Positions 22,992-34,374 of a DNA stretch of 64,000 nucleotides are shown here, one piece after another. This DNA is from Takakia lepidozioides. Its lineage: Eukaryota; Streptophyta; Takakiopsida; Takakiales; Takakiaceae. The notes beneath the pieces are model-generated. The model made no database searches. It was not told the origin of the DNA and was given only the letters and a program-made list of their open reading frames with translations. The stretch covers positions 24,552,001 to 24,616,000 of the forward strand of contig CM060733.1 of the NCBI GenBank assembly GCA_030704615.1. Reading direction: 5' to 3'. The translations under genes and the position numbers were made by a program. Each line of letters opens with the position of its first letter. The stretch's first letter is position 1.

Positions 22992-25460
22992 CCTGCAATC
23001 ACCATCTCATATACAATCGTGCAATTGCGTTACTCCAAACAACCCATGAAGCCGACATTCTTTGTGTTTTCTCTAACAATTCAAACCGTTCTCCAGAGGT
23101 GTCCCCGTTCAATCTTCACATTGAATTTTGCATATCTGCCAAGAATCTGCTGATGACGTGCAGGACCCCCCAATCAATTAACGATATGTGTGCAAAACTG
23201 GGTTCATTAGAGAATACAGCCTCACTGAAAGGCAAGGACTTGTCTTCGCTAATAAATAGCTTCCCTCATCAGCTTAGCTACATTTCCAAGATTACCCGCA
23301 GCAAACGAACCTGCATTCACTGAATTAAAAAGGATCAACTAAGGTGTACTGGTGGGAATAGTCGATAGATTGCCACAAGAAATCTTCAGTATAGTGTAGA
23401 GAAGCAATCAGAAGTCACCTGGAGCGAGTTGCAAAATGTGGGCGCTCGAACAGGGGAGGGACCAGCACCACAGGCGGTGGAGCCTCCTTCTGAAACCAGT
23501 TGCCCATGCCTGCTGTCTTGTTCACAAAGAACAAGTCTCTCCTCTTCTACCTGTAGACAAGTATTAGCTGGACATTCACAACGCCCCACACATTATCGCA
23601 GACCCCAAAGAACTTCTGATGAAAAGAAGAGCATCACTCCCAGGACCCAGACATCTGAGGAAGGAAACAACATCACCTTCCCCCTACAAAAGCTCCCGAG
23701 ACATCACAAGCCTGCTCTTCTTGTCATCTTCAGATTCATACATGTATTTCTCATAAGTTGTTCACTACCATAGATATAAACTGAGAGAGGTGTTATGAGT
23801 TTTCAACAAAAGAGAGGAGTGACACCGGGGAAGGCACAAGAGGGGCTTAGCAATTTTTGAGTAGTCTCCTCTTTAGAATAAATCGGAGCCAACAATAAGA
23901 TGCTCTAGCTAGCTTGAGATAAGCTGGGCCATAACCAAGTTCTAGCTAGATTAAGATAAGAGTACATCTTAAACACATAACCAATCATAGGATCAGAAGG
24001 TAATCATAAGGAAATACCAGCATGATTAGAAGTTAATACATTAATACCCTACAACAAGTGTTTCTAGAATTGAGATGGAGGTTGTCTTTTCAGAGACAAG
24101 ATTGCCTATGTGCTACTTGTACCTGCATCACATGTTTTGCAAGTATATGGTATTGAGATTCTACCTTCCAACTGCTCATGTAAAAGACTCCATGGTTGCT
24201 ATCTTAGTGTAGCACTTTGTAAATGTTTACGTGCTTAATTCATGCCTCCCTCTAACTGTTAAAGCGTTAAGCTTGTCTAAATGTTATTTTTTCCCCCTAC
24301 TCCGGAGGGTTAACATTTATCCAGGGTGGAGTGTATGGTGCACCCCAATCCATGCCTAGGAAGCTGCTTTTATTTAAGCTGGCTTCCGCCCGAGCCTACA
24401 GTGCTGAATGCACCTTGGAGGGCCCAATGGACAATCCAAGGATGGATCCCATGTCACCCACCTTGGTTAACCCTCAAGTTCCCAAGCCCTTTTTTGACTT
24501 TTTACCAATTTTGAGTACCCAGCTGCAGTAAATTACCCCTAGAAACCTACCAAAAATCATCCAGAGATTCCAGCCTTATAGCAATGGGCCCAGCTCATTT
24601 ATGCATGACATACCAAAAAATGAGCCAAGTCCACTGTGGAAATTGTGAGATTATAGCGTTGGCCCGGACCTCAAATATCAGGTCCCAAAGAAAAAGTGAG
24701 AAAAAATAGGTTTGACCAAATCAAAACCTAGCTTTATCCAATTTTGCTTGCCCCAAGACCCACCATTTCCAAATCAATAGTGGAGTGGCTATGACCCCAC
24801 TAAATTGCAGGTCCAACTGATTTTTTCACCTATGCTTGCTATGCATGCAATTACATGGGGGTTGAAATCTCAAAATTGACAATAGAAAATGTGCCTCCAA
24901 ATGAAGTACTTTTTTTTCTACAAATTTTTTAAAAGCTAACGGTGGATGTGTGTATGTAATGCTCACACACCACAAGGTGAAGCGCTTTTTCCAAAATTGC
25001 TAATTTTCTGCCAAAAATGGCCTTTGGAGTGCAATCTGTTTTGGGCCTGTTTATCTGCCACGTCAGCGGTCAACAAGCCCTTTTCAGGCCCCGAAACGTA
25101 AATGAGAGATCTAAGATATTTTTTGTAGGTAGTAGCTTTTGTTTTTTGCATCATACTCGAGACAAATCCCTTGTCATTAAAGCTTCAGGAGTGGGTCCCA
25201 TCAGATTAGATCTGCAAAAATTAGGTCCAACTGACCCCATTCAGGTCACATGCCACCAAACAAGTGAAAAAATGTTTTCCTACACATTTAAAAAAAAGAA
25301 AAGACCTTCTCACTTGATTGCTTCTCCTACATTTTTTGGGTTTGCAATTTTTTCCCCTTTGCCCCCAAGAAAAAAATAAGAAAATAAAAATTGCTTGCAT
25401 GAGCTTTCAGGTCGGATCTTCAGAGAACATGTAAGATAGTAAAACATGAGCTGGGAGACA
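22992..25460. other. Intergenic, no gene recognised
   Basis: This includes the upstream region of the beta-barrel-like gene and AT-rich DNA. Several open frames of 60-120 codons occur on both strands, but none shows a known motif, codon bias or splice context. Nothing functional can be supported. Confidence 0.5.
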
Positions 25461-25527
25461 GATTATGGATGAAAGTAGATTTCATTATTCACAAAGAGGA
25501 GCCATATGCGACTAGCCGCTTGTTAAG
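25461..25527 (+). repeat. Dispersed ~65-bp repeat, copy 1
   Basis: TTATGGATGAAAGTAGATTT, then ATTCACAAAGAGGAG and TAGCCGCTTGTTA, recur at 50218-50284 with about ten differences. The flanking sequences do not match, so this is probably a conserved piece of a transposable-element family. Confidence 0.7.
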
Positions 25528-25742
25528 GTTGAATCAATGAAGAAGAGAGTAATTCGTTAACAAAACACTTAACATTTGCACAAGTTTTGAGTTACTAAAC
25601 AATTAATATTATTTATTAAAAATATAAAATTTGATGTCAATAATGTTTCAAAACCAAATTTGATGGGATGCAAAGCAAAATGGGAGTCAAGATGGGTGTA
25701 CTTGGGATTTAGAGATGAGAACTGGTAGCAATCTGGGGTTCT

Positions 25743-26730
25743 GTGTGGCTAAAGTCCAGGCCCGCCAAAATCGCAGCGTTCCTCTGGCAAGTTGCTAACA
25801 GGGTGCTCAAGGTGGGCGAATGGTTACAATTTCAAGACGCCCTCCTCTGCTCCTGCTGCTCATCAGGAATCATGGAAAGCCTCGAACATTGTCTCATCTC
25901 ATGCCAAGCCCCAACCATCATTTGGCCATTTATCAAAAACTTTTATTCTTGTTGGAGCTTCATTCCTCTCTCTCCCACAATCCTGCTTCTAAACTATGAT
26001 GTAATAACAAAAAGGAAAGCTGTTCATTGCCATGTTTTCAAAACACTTAGAGGCAGCACACTTTGGCATCTTTGGAAAGCAAGATGCTCCAGAACTTTCT
26101 CTGGTCAAACTTCTACTGTGTCAGCTCTTCTCACATCTGTTTTCTATGACCTTGGGACAGAATCCAGGAAGGCTTGGGCCTGCAGCAGCGCAAATCCAAA
26201 CACTTGTATCTGGCCAGACTTGCCCCCACCCAACTGGAGAGGAATTCGCACAACACTCCACCGCGTCGCCTGAGTTCGATCGAGAAATAAATTGGAAACA
26301 CCTTAAGGGCTCTTCTAAAGCTTCCCGTCTTCAGTTTAGGCAGGTGTAATTGCATTAGCAATCCCTAGGCAGTGCACTAACTCACTCTGGTGCCATTACT
26401 CTCTGCATTCATGTGTGGACTTCCGGTTTCTGCTTCTTCCTCTGAGGTAGTAACATAGATCCTGGGGTTCTCGTTTCTGGTTACCATGGTTAACACTTCC
26501 CTCTTTGAGGAGACAAGTTCGGGGCCGCTTTGGCTCAAGTTTACCTCAATGAGGGTGTTCTAATTTCACTGATCACGGTGTCTGTGCCTTATGGTGAAAT
26601 TAGGGGTTTAAAAATTTTCCCCGAATAATCCCAAATAAATTGTAATGGCCTTTCAGCCAACCAAAAATATAATAAAATAATCAGGGCTACAATCCCTTTT
26701 ATCAAAAAAAATAAAAATAAAATAAAAATC
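25743..26730 (+). mobile_element. LINE 3' fragment with zinc-finger domain and A-rich tail
   Basis: A 176-residue frame (25743-26273) contains RPAKIAAFLWQVANRVLKVG and a cysteine-rich segment CSCCSSG...ESLEHCLISC. These are typical of the zf-RVT domain at the end of plant non-LTR retrotransposon ORF2. About 430 bp of 3' untranslated DNA follows and ends in an A-rich tract (26704-26730), as expected for LINE insertion. The reverse transcriptase and endonuclease domains are absent, so this is a 5'-truncated copy. Confidence 0.75.
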
Positions 26731-27152
26731 TGGTATTATACTGCACTGTTTGCATTCATCCAATCAACATGCTAATTGACAATATTTTGTCTTGCACATT
26801 ATTTCACATAACCAGCCTCTAAATTCACTAATGAAATATGTTAACACTTCATGTCTCTCTCTCTTCTTGCATTTTATTGAATGTGAATGCGCATAATGCA
26901 TCTCCCTAGGGGTTTTGAATGCACAATGTGGAGCTTCCCCACAACCCAAAAGAAAAATTCACCCTACATCGTCATCAAACCTAGAAACCAATATAGCAAA
27001 ATACCAACCCTGGATCAGTTGATGAGCTTACCATAAATCAATTAAAGTGGGCAATTAATGATTGAGGAACTTCTCGACAAATTGAGTAGATTGTCATGTG
27101 CTCGTCAATGCCTCGTCCCTACATTGTCACCATTGTTGCTTGAAAGTGCAGT

Positions 27153-27320
27153 ATGGACAAAGGCCTTTACATTTGGCTCAATCTTGACCAGCTAGAGCCC
27201 AACAATCCCTTGAGAGCCTTTTTTCTACTTTCATCCTTGCTAACCAGACTCCATCATAAGAACTTAGTTGGTTTGGAAGACTTTTGTAACAACCAAGATG
27301 TTAGAAACAAGTTTTCTTTT
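27153..27320 (+). pseudogene. Receptor-like kinase fragment
   Basis: The translated stretch includes LLTRLHHKNLVGLEDFCNNQ. This resembles kinase subdomains III-IV of plant receptor-like kinases (the LLSRVHHKNLVGLVGFC pattern). The glycine loop, the VAVK lysine and the HRD/DFG motifs are not present on either side. It is a short relic, perhaps carried in by a transposon. Confidence 0.45.
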
Positions 27321-27907
27321 GGATCACCAACTCAATTTGTTAGATTGGATGTCAAACATCAATGCTTTGCGTTTACTCAAAAACTACGCTTAAACACGAT
27401 TTTGGCACAGAAATAGTATCACATCATTTTGTATTCAAAAAGACATATGATCTATGTCATAATAAAGTCGTAATAGAGCCAACGTAATTAGTGTCATTCT
27501 CATGCCATCGAAGTGAAGTAAATGACATGGATGAGTTGTCTAATGAAATCCATCCAATCATTGGATAATGTTCATATGACACCTTAATGTATCCTTGATA
27601 TACCCATAACATTCGGCTCTAAGCTGTCAGATCATGATTATCCATGAGTATAGGGCCTTGACATAAAAATATGAGCTACACAATAGTTAAATGGTACCTT
27701 TGCTTAAGTACACATATGAGCAATTATGAAAGGTATTAACCGATATAGGGTTGGAATATATCATCTTTTGTGGAAAATTCAGTTGTGGAAGAGATTCATT
27801 GATGTTTATTTTTATTTTTAAACCGCTTGGATCAATTATAAGTCATGTTGTATCAACTTTAATGATCATCGACTAATTTTGAATTCGGTTTTTATTATTG
27901 TGTTGGC

Positions 27908-28464
27908 ATGTATGGTTTTAGTGGGAAAGATAGCACAACACCTCCCTCTACTGCGTTTGGGAAGCGCAAACATCTCATCATCCTTGATTTCAATGGAGTG
28001 TTATATGAGTCCATAACACAGACCAAAACCCTCCCTTCTAAACCAATCAGCGAGTCTGTCCATTATTGTGGCATGAAAGTGGTCACCTGTAGACCTGGGC
28101 ATTGGGATTTCCTTGATCGATGCTTCAAATTGTTCGATGTTGGTGTCTGGTCCTCTCAAGAGGATAGCAAATGTCAGACCTACCGTGAAGGCATTGTTTG
28201 GCGGGAAACAGCCCAAGTTTTAGCTAGACCAGATGTACTGTGATCTAGGTATAGGTGTGGTTGATCCTTTGAATCCCGAAAACTTGTTATGTATAAAAAG
28301 TTAGAGAAGTTTTGGGCAGATTTCAGAGACCATAATGCCACCAACACTCTCTTGGTAGATTCATCTTCATTGAACTGTGCCCATAACCCTTCTACCAACT
28401 GCATCTTCCTCTTCCATGGGAAAACTCCTCACAGCCAAATTGCAATAGACTATTGACAGAGCTT
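27908..28464 (+). pseudogene. HAD / FCP1-NLI-interacting-factor-like phosphatase, broken
   Basis: The first frame (27908-28243) has KRKHLIILDFNGVLYES and CRPGHWDFLDRCFKLFDVGV. These match plant HAD phosphatases of the NLI-interacting-factor type, which begin with DLNG-type motifs and have RPxxxxFLxxCFxxFxVGVWSS. The frame then stops. A second frame (about 28288-28464) continues with KKLEKFWADF and NTLLVDSSSLN, the equivalent of the family's TLLVDDSP motif but with the second Asp replaced by Ser. It lies among repeats with no recognisable upstream exon, so I read it as a truncated or captured copy. Splicing between the two blocks cannot be excluded. Confidence 0.6.
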
Positions 28465-30736
28465 TTACCTTGGTTGGAGGGTGCATCGAAGGCAACCATT
28501 CGGGAGTATGTGATGAGTCATCCATACAGACATGGGCAGAGCCACTTTGGCTGAGAGACCCACCCTTGTCCACTCGTTCGTCAGCTGAAGCTGAAGCTTC
28601 AGCCAAAGTGCCTTCACATCGTCAGCCTCGTGATGTAACAACAAAGAGTGGTCGTAGAAAGGTGAGTGTGTATGACAATGATGTTTTAAATGATTCAGAC
28701 AATGTGTGTCATTCGGCTAGGAATTAACTGGTTGTTGTTTGTTGTTTATGTCAGTACATGCTGTGAAACCCCCGAAATGACATGTGAAGGACAGTACTAT
28801 GTGTGCTCCTCATCCAACTAGCAACAACAACGATATATCCCTCACACAAGATGACTGGGAGGTAAGTAACACTATGTATGGACTTATATTGTTGAAGTCT
28901 AATGCAAGTATAGAAGCGTCTATTTGAAGAGGGAAAATGTGTGGTAGTCTATATTCATGTATTCTGATTTTGTAATGTGATTGGCTGCGCAGTTCAGCAT
29001 TGGGGATAAGGTGATCATATATGATCCCAGTGCACCCAAAAAGAAGGCCGGAGTGGGGTATAATATTGCTGGCCACCCCACTGAAATAATACCGCCCGAG
29101 ATTATAAAATTTATAGACTAAAACAGCTTCAAGGAAGGCACCATTACATAATTTCCTCTTACCCACAAAGATGACAGAGTGACATAAATGTTCAAGTGCA
29201 AGGTATCTCACCTTAGACTTTCCACGGAGGTAGGCAAATACATGTGAGTCATTATATATCATGAGCTTAAATCAAAGGAAAAATATGCCAAAATGACAAT
29301 TCCTTTTATGCCAAGTGTAGCGTGCGAGATTAGGGAATTAGACATGCAATTGCAGGCTCCAAAGAAGGATACTAGCAAATGTGATGTTGCTCCATGTCCT
29401 CCACTAATATGACCCATTTGTCTGTCGCCATATGTATGTCATTGCATTTTCTAAAAAAATGCAGAGTGACAAGAAGTTTGTTTGTATTGTAGAGGATCCT
29501 TCCGGTTTTTTGCGAACCATGCATGGTAAGTTTGTAATGAATCAATAGAAGTGTGAAAACAAATTAAATTGTTGGTTGACATAGCAGCAATATGCATTAC
29601 CCAGAGTTTTTTCCAGTTGATCTCTATCGCTCTGCTTTGAAGCTTATCCTCCAACAACCTCATCTTCCAAATCACCCAACGTCATCATTCATTATGCCAG
29701 CAACCTCTTATCTGACAGCAAGCTGATTCTCTTGTAAGCTCATCCTCCTGTGATTGTAGTCATGAAGGCAATGGCGGCACCGCTGCCCCTGAGTTGGTAG
29801 CTGCACAATGATACCGAGCTGCTTCCCCCGCAAGCTATCCCAAGCAGTAATCACAAAAGTAAATGGATACTCAGAAAGAATCTTGTCAACATTGATTTTT
29901 CTCACTTATGGCAGTATGATCATTCATTAGATGTCATTTCTCAGTGTCTTTCAGAAAGCAGGGTGCGAGGGCGGGCTTTTAAGTGCTCGATTGACACATT
30001 TTTGTCTCAAAGGAAAGTTTGCCACTGTTAGTCAAAGACTTAATGTACGGTTGAAGATTAGTAGAGACTTATTAAGATGTCGGTCCAAGTTAATATACAC
30101 AGCATGCCTCATCTAGGCCTTATCTCAACGTTTCATTTCAAATGAAGTTTTGAATGCACAAAAGCCAAGAGAGATTTGCCCAAGTACAGTGAAGTACCCA
30201 AAATTCTACACACTCTTCTTTTATATACAAAATAAACGCGTTGAGGGTGGAGACTGAGAGCATCTATGTGGGCCTCACTCTTACGGATACAAGTCTTGAG
30301 AAGTACATTTCCACACTTTTCATGATGTCACAGAATCAGAGGCAATACCGAAGCACTTCACGTAAAGACTCATCAATTCTTCATTACCTTGACTGAGCTT
30401 AAAGAATAAGCAATGGTTACCGCGTTACTGATGTGGCAGGTCTGATAACTAATGTCCACAGAAACCTTCTCAATATCATGAGCTTCCGCAAGAAATCTAT
30501 ATCGAGATGAATGATCGTGTCTTCAAATGTTAGCCGGCTACCAAGTGTCTCAACAAACATTTCAGCAACATGCGACCACAACCATACGGATCTCTCGTTA
30601 GGTCGGAGCTTGTCCTTGCCACATTCCTCATATATGCACTTTAGTGAGTTCTTTCATGAGGTTAATGTCCTGACCTGCCTCTCAAGTCTGTCCAACCTGG
30701 AGAGTTCATTCTCCAAAACTTCATGTTCAAGCAAAA
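28465..30736. other. Unresolved repeat-like region
   Basis: Short open pieces occur. One near 28990-29120 reads FSIGDKVIIYDPSAPKKKAG, and one near 29465 reads KFVCIVEDPSGFLRTMHG. They look like decayed exons of a transposon or captured gene, but I cannot assign a family. No complete gene is supported. Confidence 0.35.
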
Positions 30737-30741
30737 CAGCC
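30737..30741. other. Target-site duplication, left (CAGCC)
   Basis: CAGCC immediately precedes the left LTR and is repeated exactly after the right LTR at 37621-37625. A 5-bp duplication is normal for Ty3/gypsy integration. Confidence 0.95.
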
Positions 30742-31463
30742 TGTCGCGGCCCTTTGCCTTGAGGGCAGGGGGTCGGGACACATGAGGGGCTGCCCCTGTG
30801 GTGGGGGCAGCGGCGGCGATAGGTATGGGGGGCTGAAGCACCCTTGAGTGCCCAAGGCACTCAAGGAGGCGGAGGCGCTCACTAGGTGGAGCCCCGCACA
30901 CCGGGTTGCGGTGGAGGTGGCTCCACAAGGGGTGGTGGTAGCTTAGTGGGACTTAGTGGGGGTGGCATAGGACTCACCATGGGGTGGAGACCTCGAGGTG
31001 GGAGTCGTGGGGAGTCTTGGGACTCATCACGGTCCATTGGGGCCGCGGTGAGTGGGCCAAGACTCACCGCGACTCACCACCGGGAGTCGAGGGTTTTCGT
31101 GGTGGTTCGCCATAAAATGGCATGGCTGGTTATGAAACCCCCGCGGACAGCTACAGAAGTATATATAGGGAGTAGTAACCCGAGAACGGTGCAAGCCCGT
31201 TGGTGACCAAAAACTAGTGAGTAATCGTGCGAGCCGGAAAGCGACCAAAGAGTGGGGAGCTGTTCCGGACTGCCATCTACCAAAGGGAATTCTCCTAGTC
31301 CCAAATAGGTGGAGGGTTTAGAGGAAGCGAACGGGGACCGTTATGTCCCGGTGAGTAGCCGAAACTCCAAGTTGGCCCGGCGGCCAGGTTGGGAGTCAGG
31401 CGCGCGCATCAAAGCGGTTAACTATGACTTGAAGGGGAGTTTACCGAAGTGAGGTGCGCGACA
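30742..31463 (+). repeat. 5' LTR of the chromovirus
   Basis: 722 bp from TGTCGCGGCC to GGTGCGCGACA. A TATATATA box lies at 31160-31167, so transcription probably starts about 30 bp downstream. The segment 30827-30975 has no full counterpart in the 3' LTR (55 bp there, 149 bp here). It contains a perfect hairpin, CTTGAGTGCC-CAA-GGCACTCAAG, at 30843-30865. Confidence 0.97.
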
Positions 31464-31465
31464 TT

Positions 31466-31477
31466 TGGTATCAGAGC
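31466..31477 (+). other. Primer-binding site (initiator tRNA-Met)
   Basis: TGGTATCAGAGC begins two bases after the LTR end. It is the standard plant retrotransposon site complementary to the 3' end of initiator tRNA-Met. Confidence 0.97.
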
Positions 31478-31518
31478 TTAGAGTTCAGTACGCGATCGTC
31501 CTTGGGATCGGCCTCATC

Positions 31519-32348
31519 ATGGGGTCGGGCAAGCCGAAGCGAAAGCGGAACGGCCCAAAAGATGATGATCCCGGTGAGCCCGATGGGGGCGACGTGTCAC
31601 CGAGGCGGCCGTTTGAGGAAGCGATGAATGTTTCCGAAAACGAGGCCGCTCAAGAGCGGGAGGAATCCGAGGAGTCGGAGCCCGAGGAATCCTCGAGAGC
31701 TCCGACAAACCAAGAGATGCCTCCCATGCCAGCAGCCTTTTGGGAAGGGTTGTTGGCGCAGTTTGGCGGGCGTTGAAAGACGTGTTGAAGACGGCTAATG
31801 CCACTTCCACTAAGGCAAAGTTTAAGGTGAAGCCTAAGGAACCCGGCACCTTTGAGGGCGTTCGAAACCGGAAGGCACTCAACACCTGGCTCCTGGAGCT
31901 AGAGCAGTACTTCCGGGCGGCCAAGTTGAGTGACGAGGATCGGGTGGAAGTGGCTCCCACCTATTTGAGGGGCTATGCTCAACAATGGTGGCAGAAACGC
32001 CTTCACGACCGAGGCCCAAGCCCGGAAACCTTGAACTGGAGTGAGTTCAAGGAATTGATGAAGAGACAGTTTGTGCCCCTCAACGCATCCTGGCTTGCCC
32101 GGGACAAGATGAGGAATTTGAAGCAAACAGATGACATTCGGGGGTATGTCCAGGCTTTCAATGTGCTGTTGCTCGAAGTCGCGGACATGGCAGAACCAGA
32201 AATGGTCTTCAACTTTGTGGCGGGACTGGCCCCATGGGCTAGGCGGAAGTTGGAGGAGAAGCCACCCAAGACTTTGAACGAGGCAATTGAGAGAGCTGAA
32301 TGTTTCTCGGATGTCCCTAGGGTGAGAGACAAGGCCGTACGGAGCTGA
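31519..32348 (+). pseudogene. gag: gag (N-terminal and capsid parts), frameshifted
   Basis: The first frame starts at the ATG at 31519 (MGSGKPKRKRNGP) and has an acidic, low-complexity region. It stops at 31776 after FWEGLLAQFGG. The capsid-like part continues one frame lower from about 31770 (GTFEGVRNRKALNTWLLELE, YAQQWWQKRL, FKELMKRQF, a typical retrotransposon gag pattern) until a stop at 32346-32348. Each break fits loss of one base; at the second break the loss fits the CGGAGCTG context near 32340. Confidence 0.85.
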
Positions 32349-33721
32349 ACCACAAGAAGACCCGGCGGGAAGGTGACTCCTCCCGACCGGAAAAGAAGTG
32401 GGATAGGCCACGCGGCGAAAATGGCACGTGGAAATCGAAGGGAGGGCCTTCACACGTCAAGGCGGCACCCGGTGCTTCGAAAGGAAAAGCGGGTGGAGCG
32501 GCTTATGGCGGACAGAAGGCGACCTTTGATGGAGTGTGTTTCAATTGCGGGGAGCCCGGGCACATGGCCAAGAAGTGCACGAAGCCCCGGCAATTGAACA
32601 TGACTCGGGCGACCACGGAGCTGTCGGAAGATACCATCAGTCGTTTGGTGGAAGCGGTAGTCGCCAGGACTTGCAAGGTAGGCAACTATTCTTGTGAGTT
32701 GTATCAGGAAACTGGCGCCCTGCGTAAAGGGAGTCAGTTATTGTTCGTGGATGGGATAATATCCGGAACTAACGTGTCGTTGTTGGTGGACACAGGAGCG
32801 TCGCACTCCTTCATGACGCCGGCGGCGGCGCGAAAGTTGGGACTCCCGACAAGTGACGTGGGGGCCTCTATTGAGGTGCGCTCTGCCAAAGGAGAACCTC
32901 AGTTGGCGACAAGGTTGGCGTTTGATGTTCCTCTTCAACTGGGGAGTTGGGAGGGACGTGAGAACTTCACTATCTGCGAGATCGATGGAGTGGATCTCAT
33001 TTTGGGGATGACCTTTTTGAGCAAATCCGGAGCGGTCATAGATGGCCGCAAGAGAGTAGTCACGCTGCCATGTGGGAATGGTGGTGAAGTTTTACGAGTG
33101 TCGGAAACGCCCAAATCCGTGGGAGGGCGAATAAACCTTCTGTCAGCAAAGGAGTGGGCCGTGGAGGAGGCACACGAGTCCCAGTTTTTGCTTTACATTA
33201 GAGAAGTGAAAGGAGAAGGCGATGGGGAGCCGAGCCCAGATTGGATCAAAGGGATTTTGGAGAAATACCAGGATGTGATGCCGGAGGATTTACCAAGCGG
33301 CTTGCCACCGCGAAGAGGAGTTGACCACAAGATTGAGGTGATACCGGGATCGGAACCGCCTGCCAAGGCGCCCTACCGGTTGAGCCACAGAGAGTTGGTC
33401 GAGCTGAAGACTCAGCTCAAGGATCTAATGTCAAAGGGGTACATCCGGCCGAGTAAGTCACCTTACGGAGCCCCGGTGCTATTCGCAGACAAGAAGGATG
33501 GGACGCTGCGGATGTGTGTCGATTACAGGGCTTTGAATAAGGTGACTATCAAAAACCGGTACCCTTTGCCAAGGATCGACGACCTCTTCGATCGGTTGGC
33601 AGGAGCGAAGTATTTCAGCCGGATCGACTTGCGTTCCGGCTATCACCAAATTCGGGTGGCGAAGGAGATGAGGAGAAGACCGCGTGCAGGACAAGGTATG
33701 GTTCATATGAGTTCTTGGTGA
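32342..33721 (+). pseudogene. pol: gag zinc knuckle, protease and start of reverse transcriptase
   Basis: This frame follows the capsid part after the second shift. It has the nucleocapsid knuckle C-x2-C-x4-H-x4-C ([14 protein letters not shown], about 32537-32578), the aspartic protease motif [11 protein letters not shown] (DTG at 32789) and LILGMTF. The reverse transcriptase starts with [20 protein letters not shown] and reaches [18 protein letters not shown]. The frame is lost at about 33665, where one G is missing from a GAGGATGAG-type context. What follows to the stop at 33721 is out of frame. Confidence 0.9.
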
Positions 33722-34374
33722 TGCCTTTTGGGCTCACCAATGCACCAGCGACATTTAGCACGCTGATGAACAGCCTTTTCCAGGAGTGGTTGGATGACTT
33801 TGTGATCGTGTACATCGACGACATCTTGGTGTACTCGAAAACAAAGGAGGAGCACCTGGAGCACCTCAAAAGGGTGTTCCAAAAATTGCGGGACGGGAAG
33901 CTGTATGCCAAAGCTTCAAAGTGCGAATTCGGGGTCACAAAAGTGGAGTTCCTGGGGCATGTGATTACACAGGATGGGATCAAAATGGATGACAGAAAGG
34001 TGAGGGCGATCTTGGACTGGGAGCCTCCGACTTCGGTCCCGGGAGTGCGATCCTTCCTAGGACTCGCCTCCTATTACCGGAAGTATGTGAGAAATTTCGC
34101 CAAGATCGCGGGGCCGCTGTCGGACCTTCTGTGTAAATCCAAAGTCTGGGTATGGAACACATTTTGTGGCCAAGCTTTTGCTGAATTGAAGCAGCGGATG
34201 ACGGAAGCTCCAGTCTTGAAAATCCCGGAGTTCGATCGTCCGTTTGAGATTCATACAGATGCATCGGACTTCGCGATTGGGGGTGTACTTATGCAAGATG
34301 GACGACCAGTGGCTTACGAAAGTAAGAAACTGAATGAAGTGGAGCGACGGTGGCCGACGCACGAAAAGAGATGA
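33670..34374 (+). pseudogene. pol: Reverse transcriptase core and RNase H start
   Basis: Continues in the next lower frame with [17 protein letters not shown], the catalytic YIDD box (33811-33822) and [16 protein letters not shown]. RNase H begins with [20 protein letters not shown]. The frame ends at 34374 because one G is absent from the AAAGGAG context near 34366. Confidence 0.92.

Noticed and set aside
25017-25379. 120-codon plus-strand frame
   Set aside because: No motif, a low-complexity Lys-rich end and a repeat-rich neighbourhood; it is likely chance.
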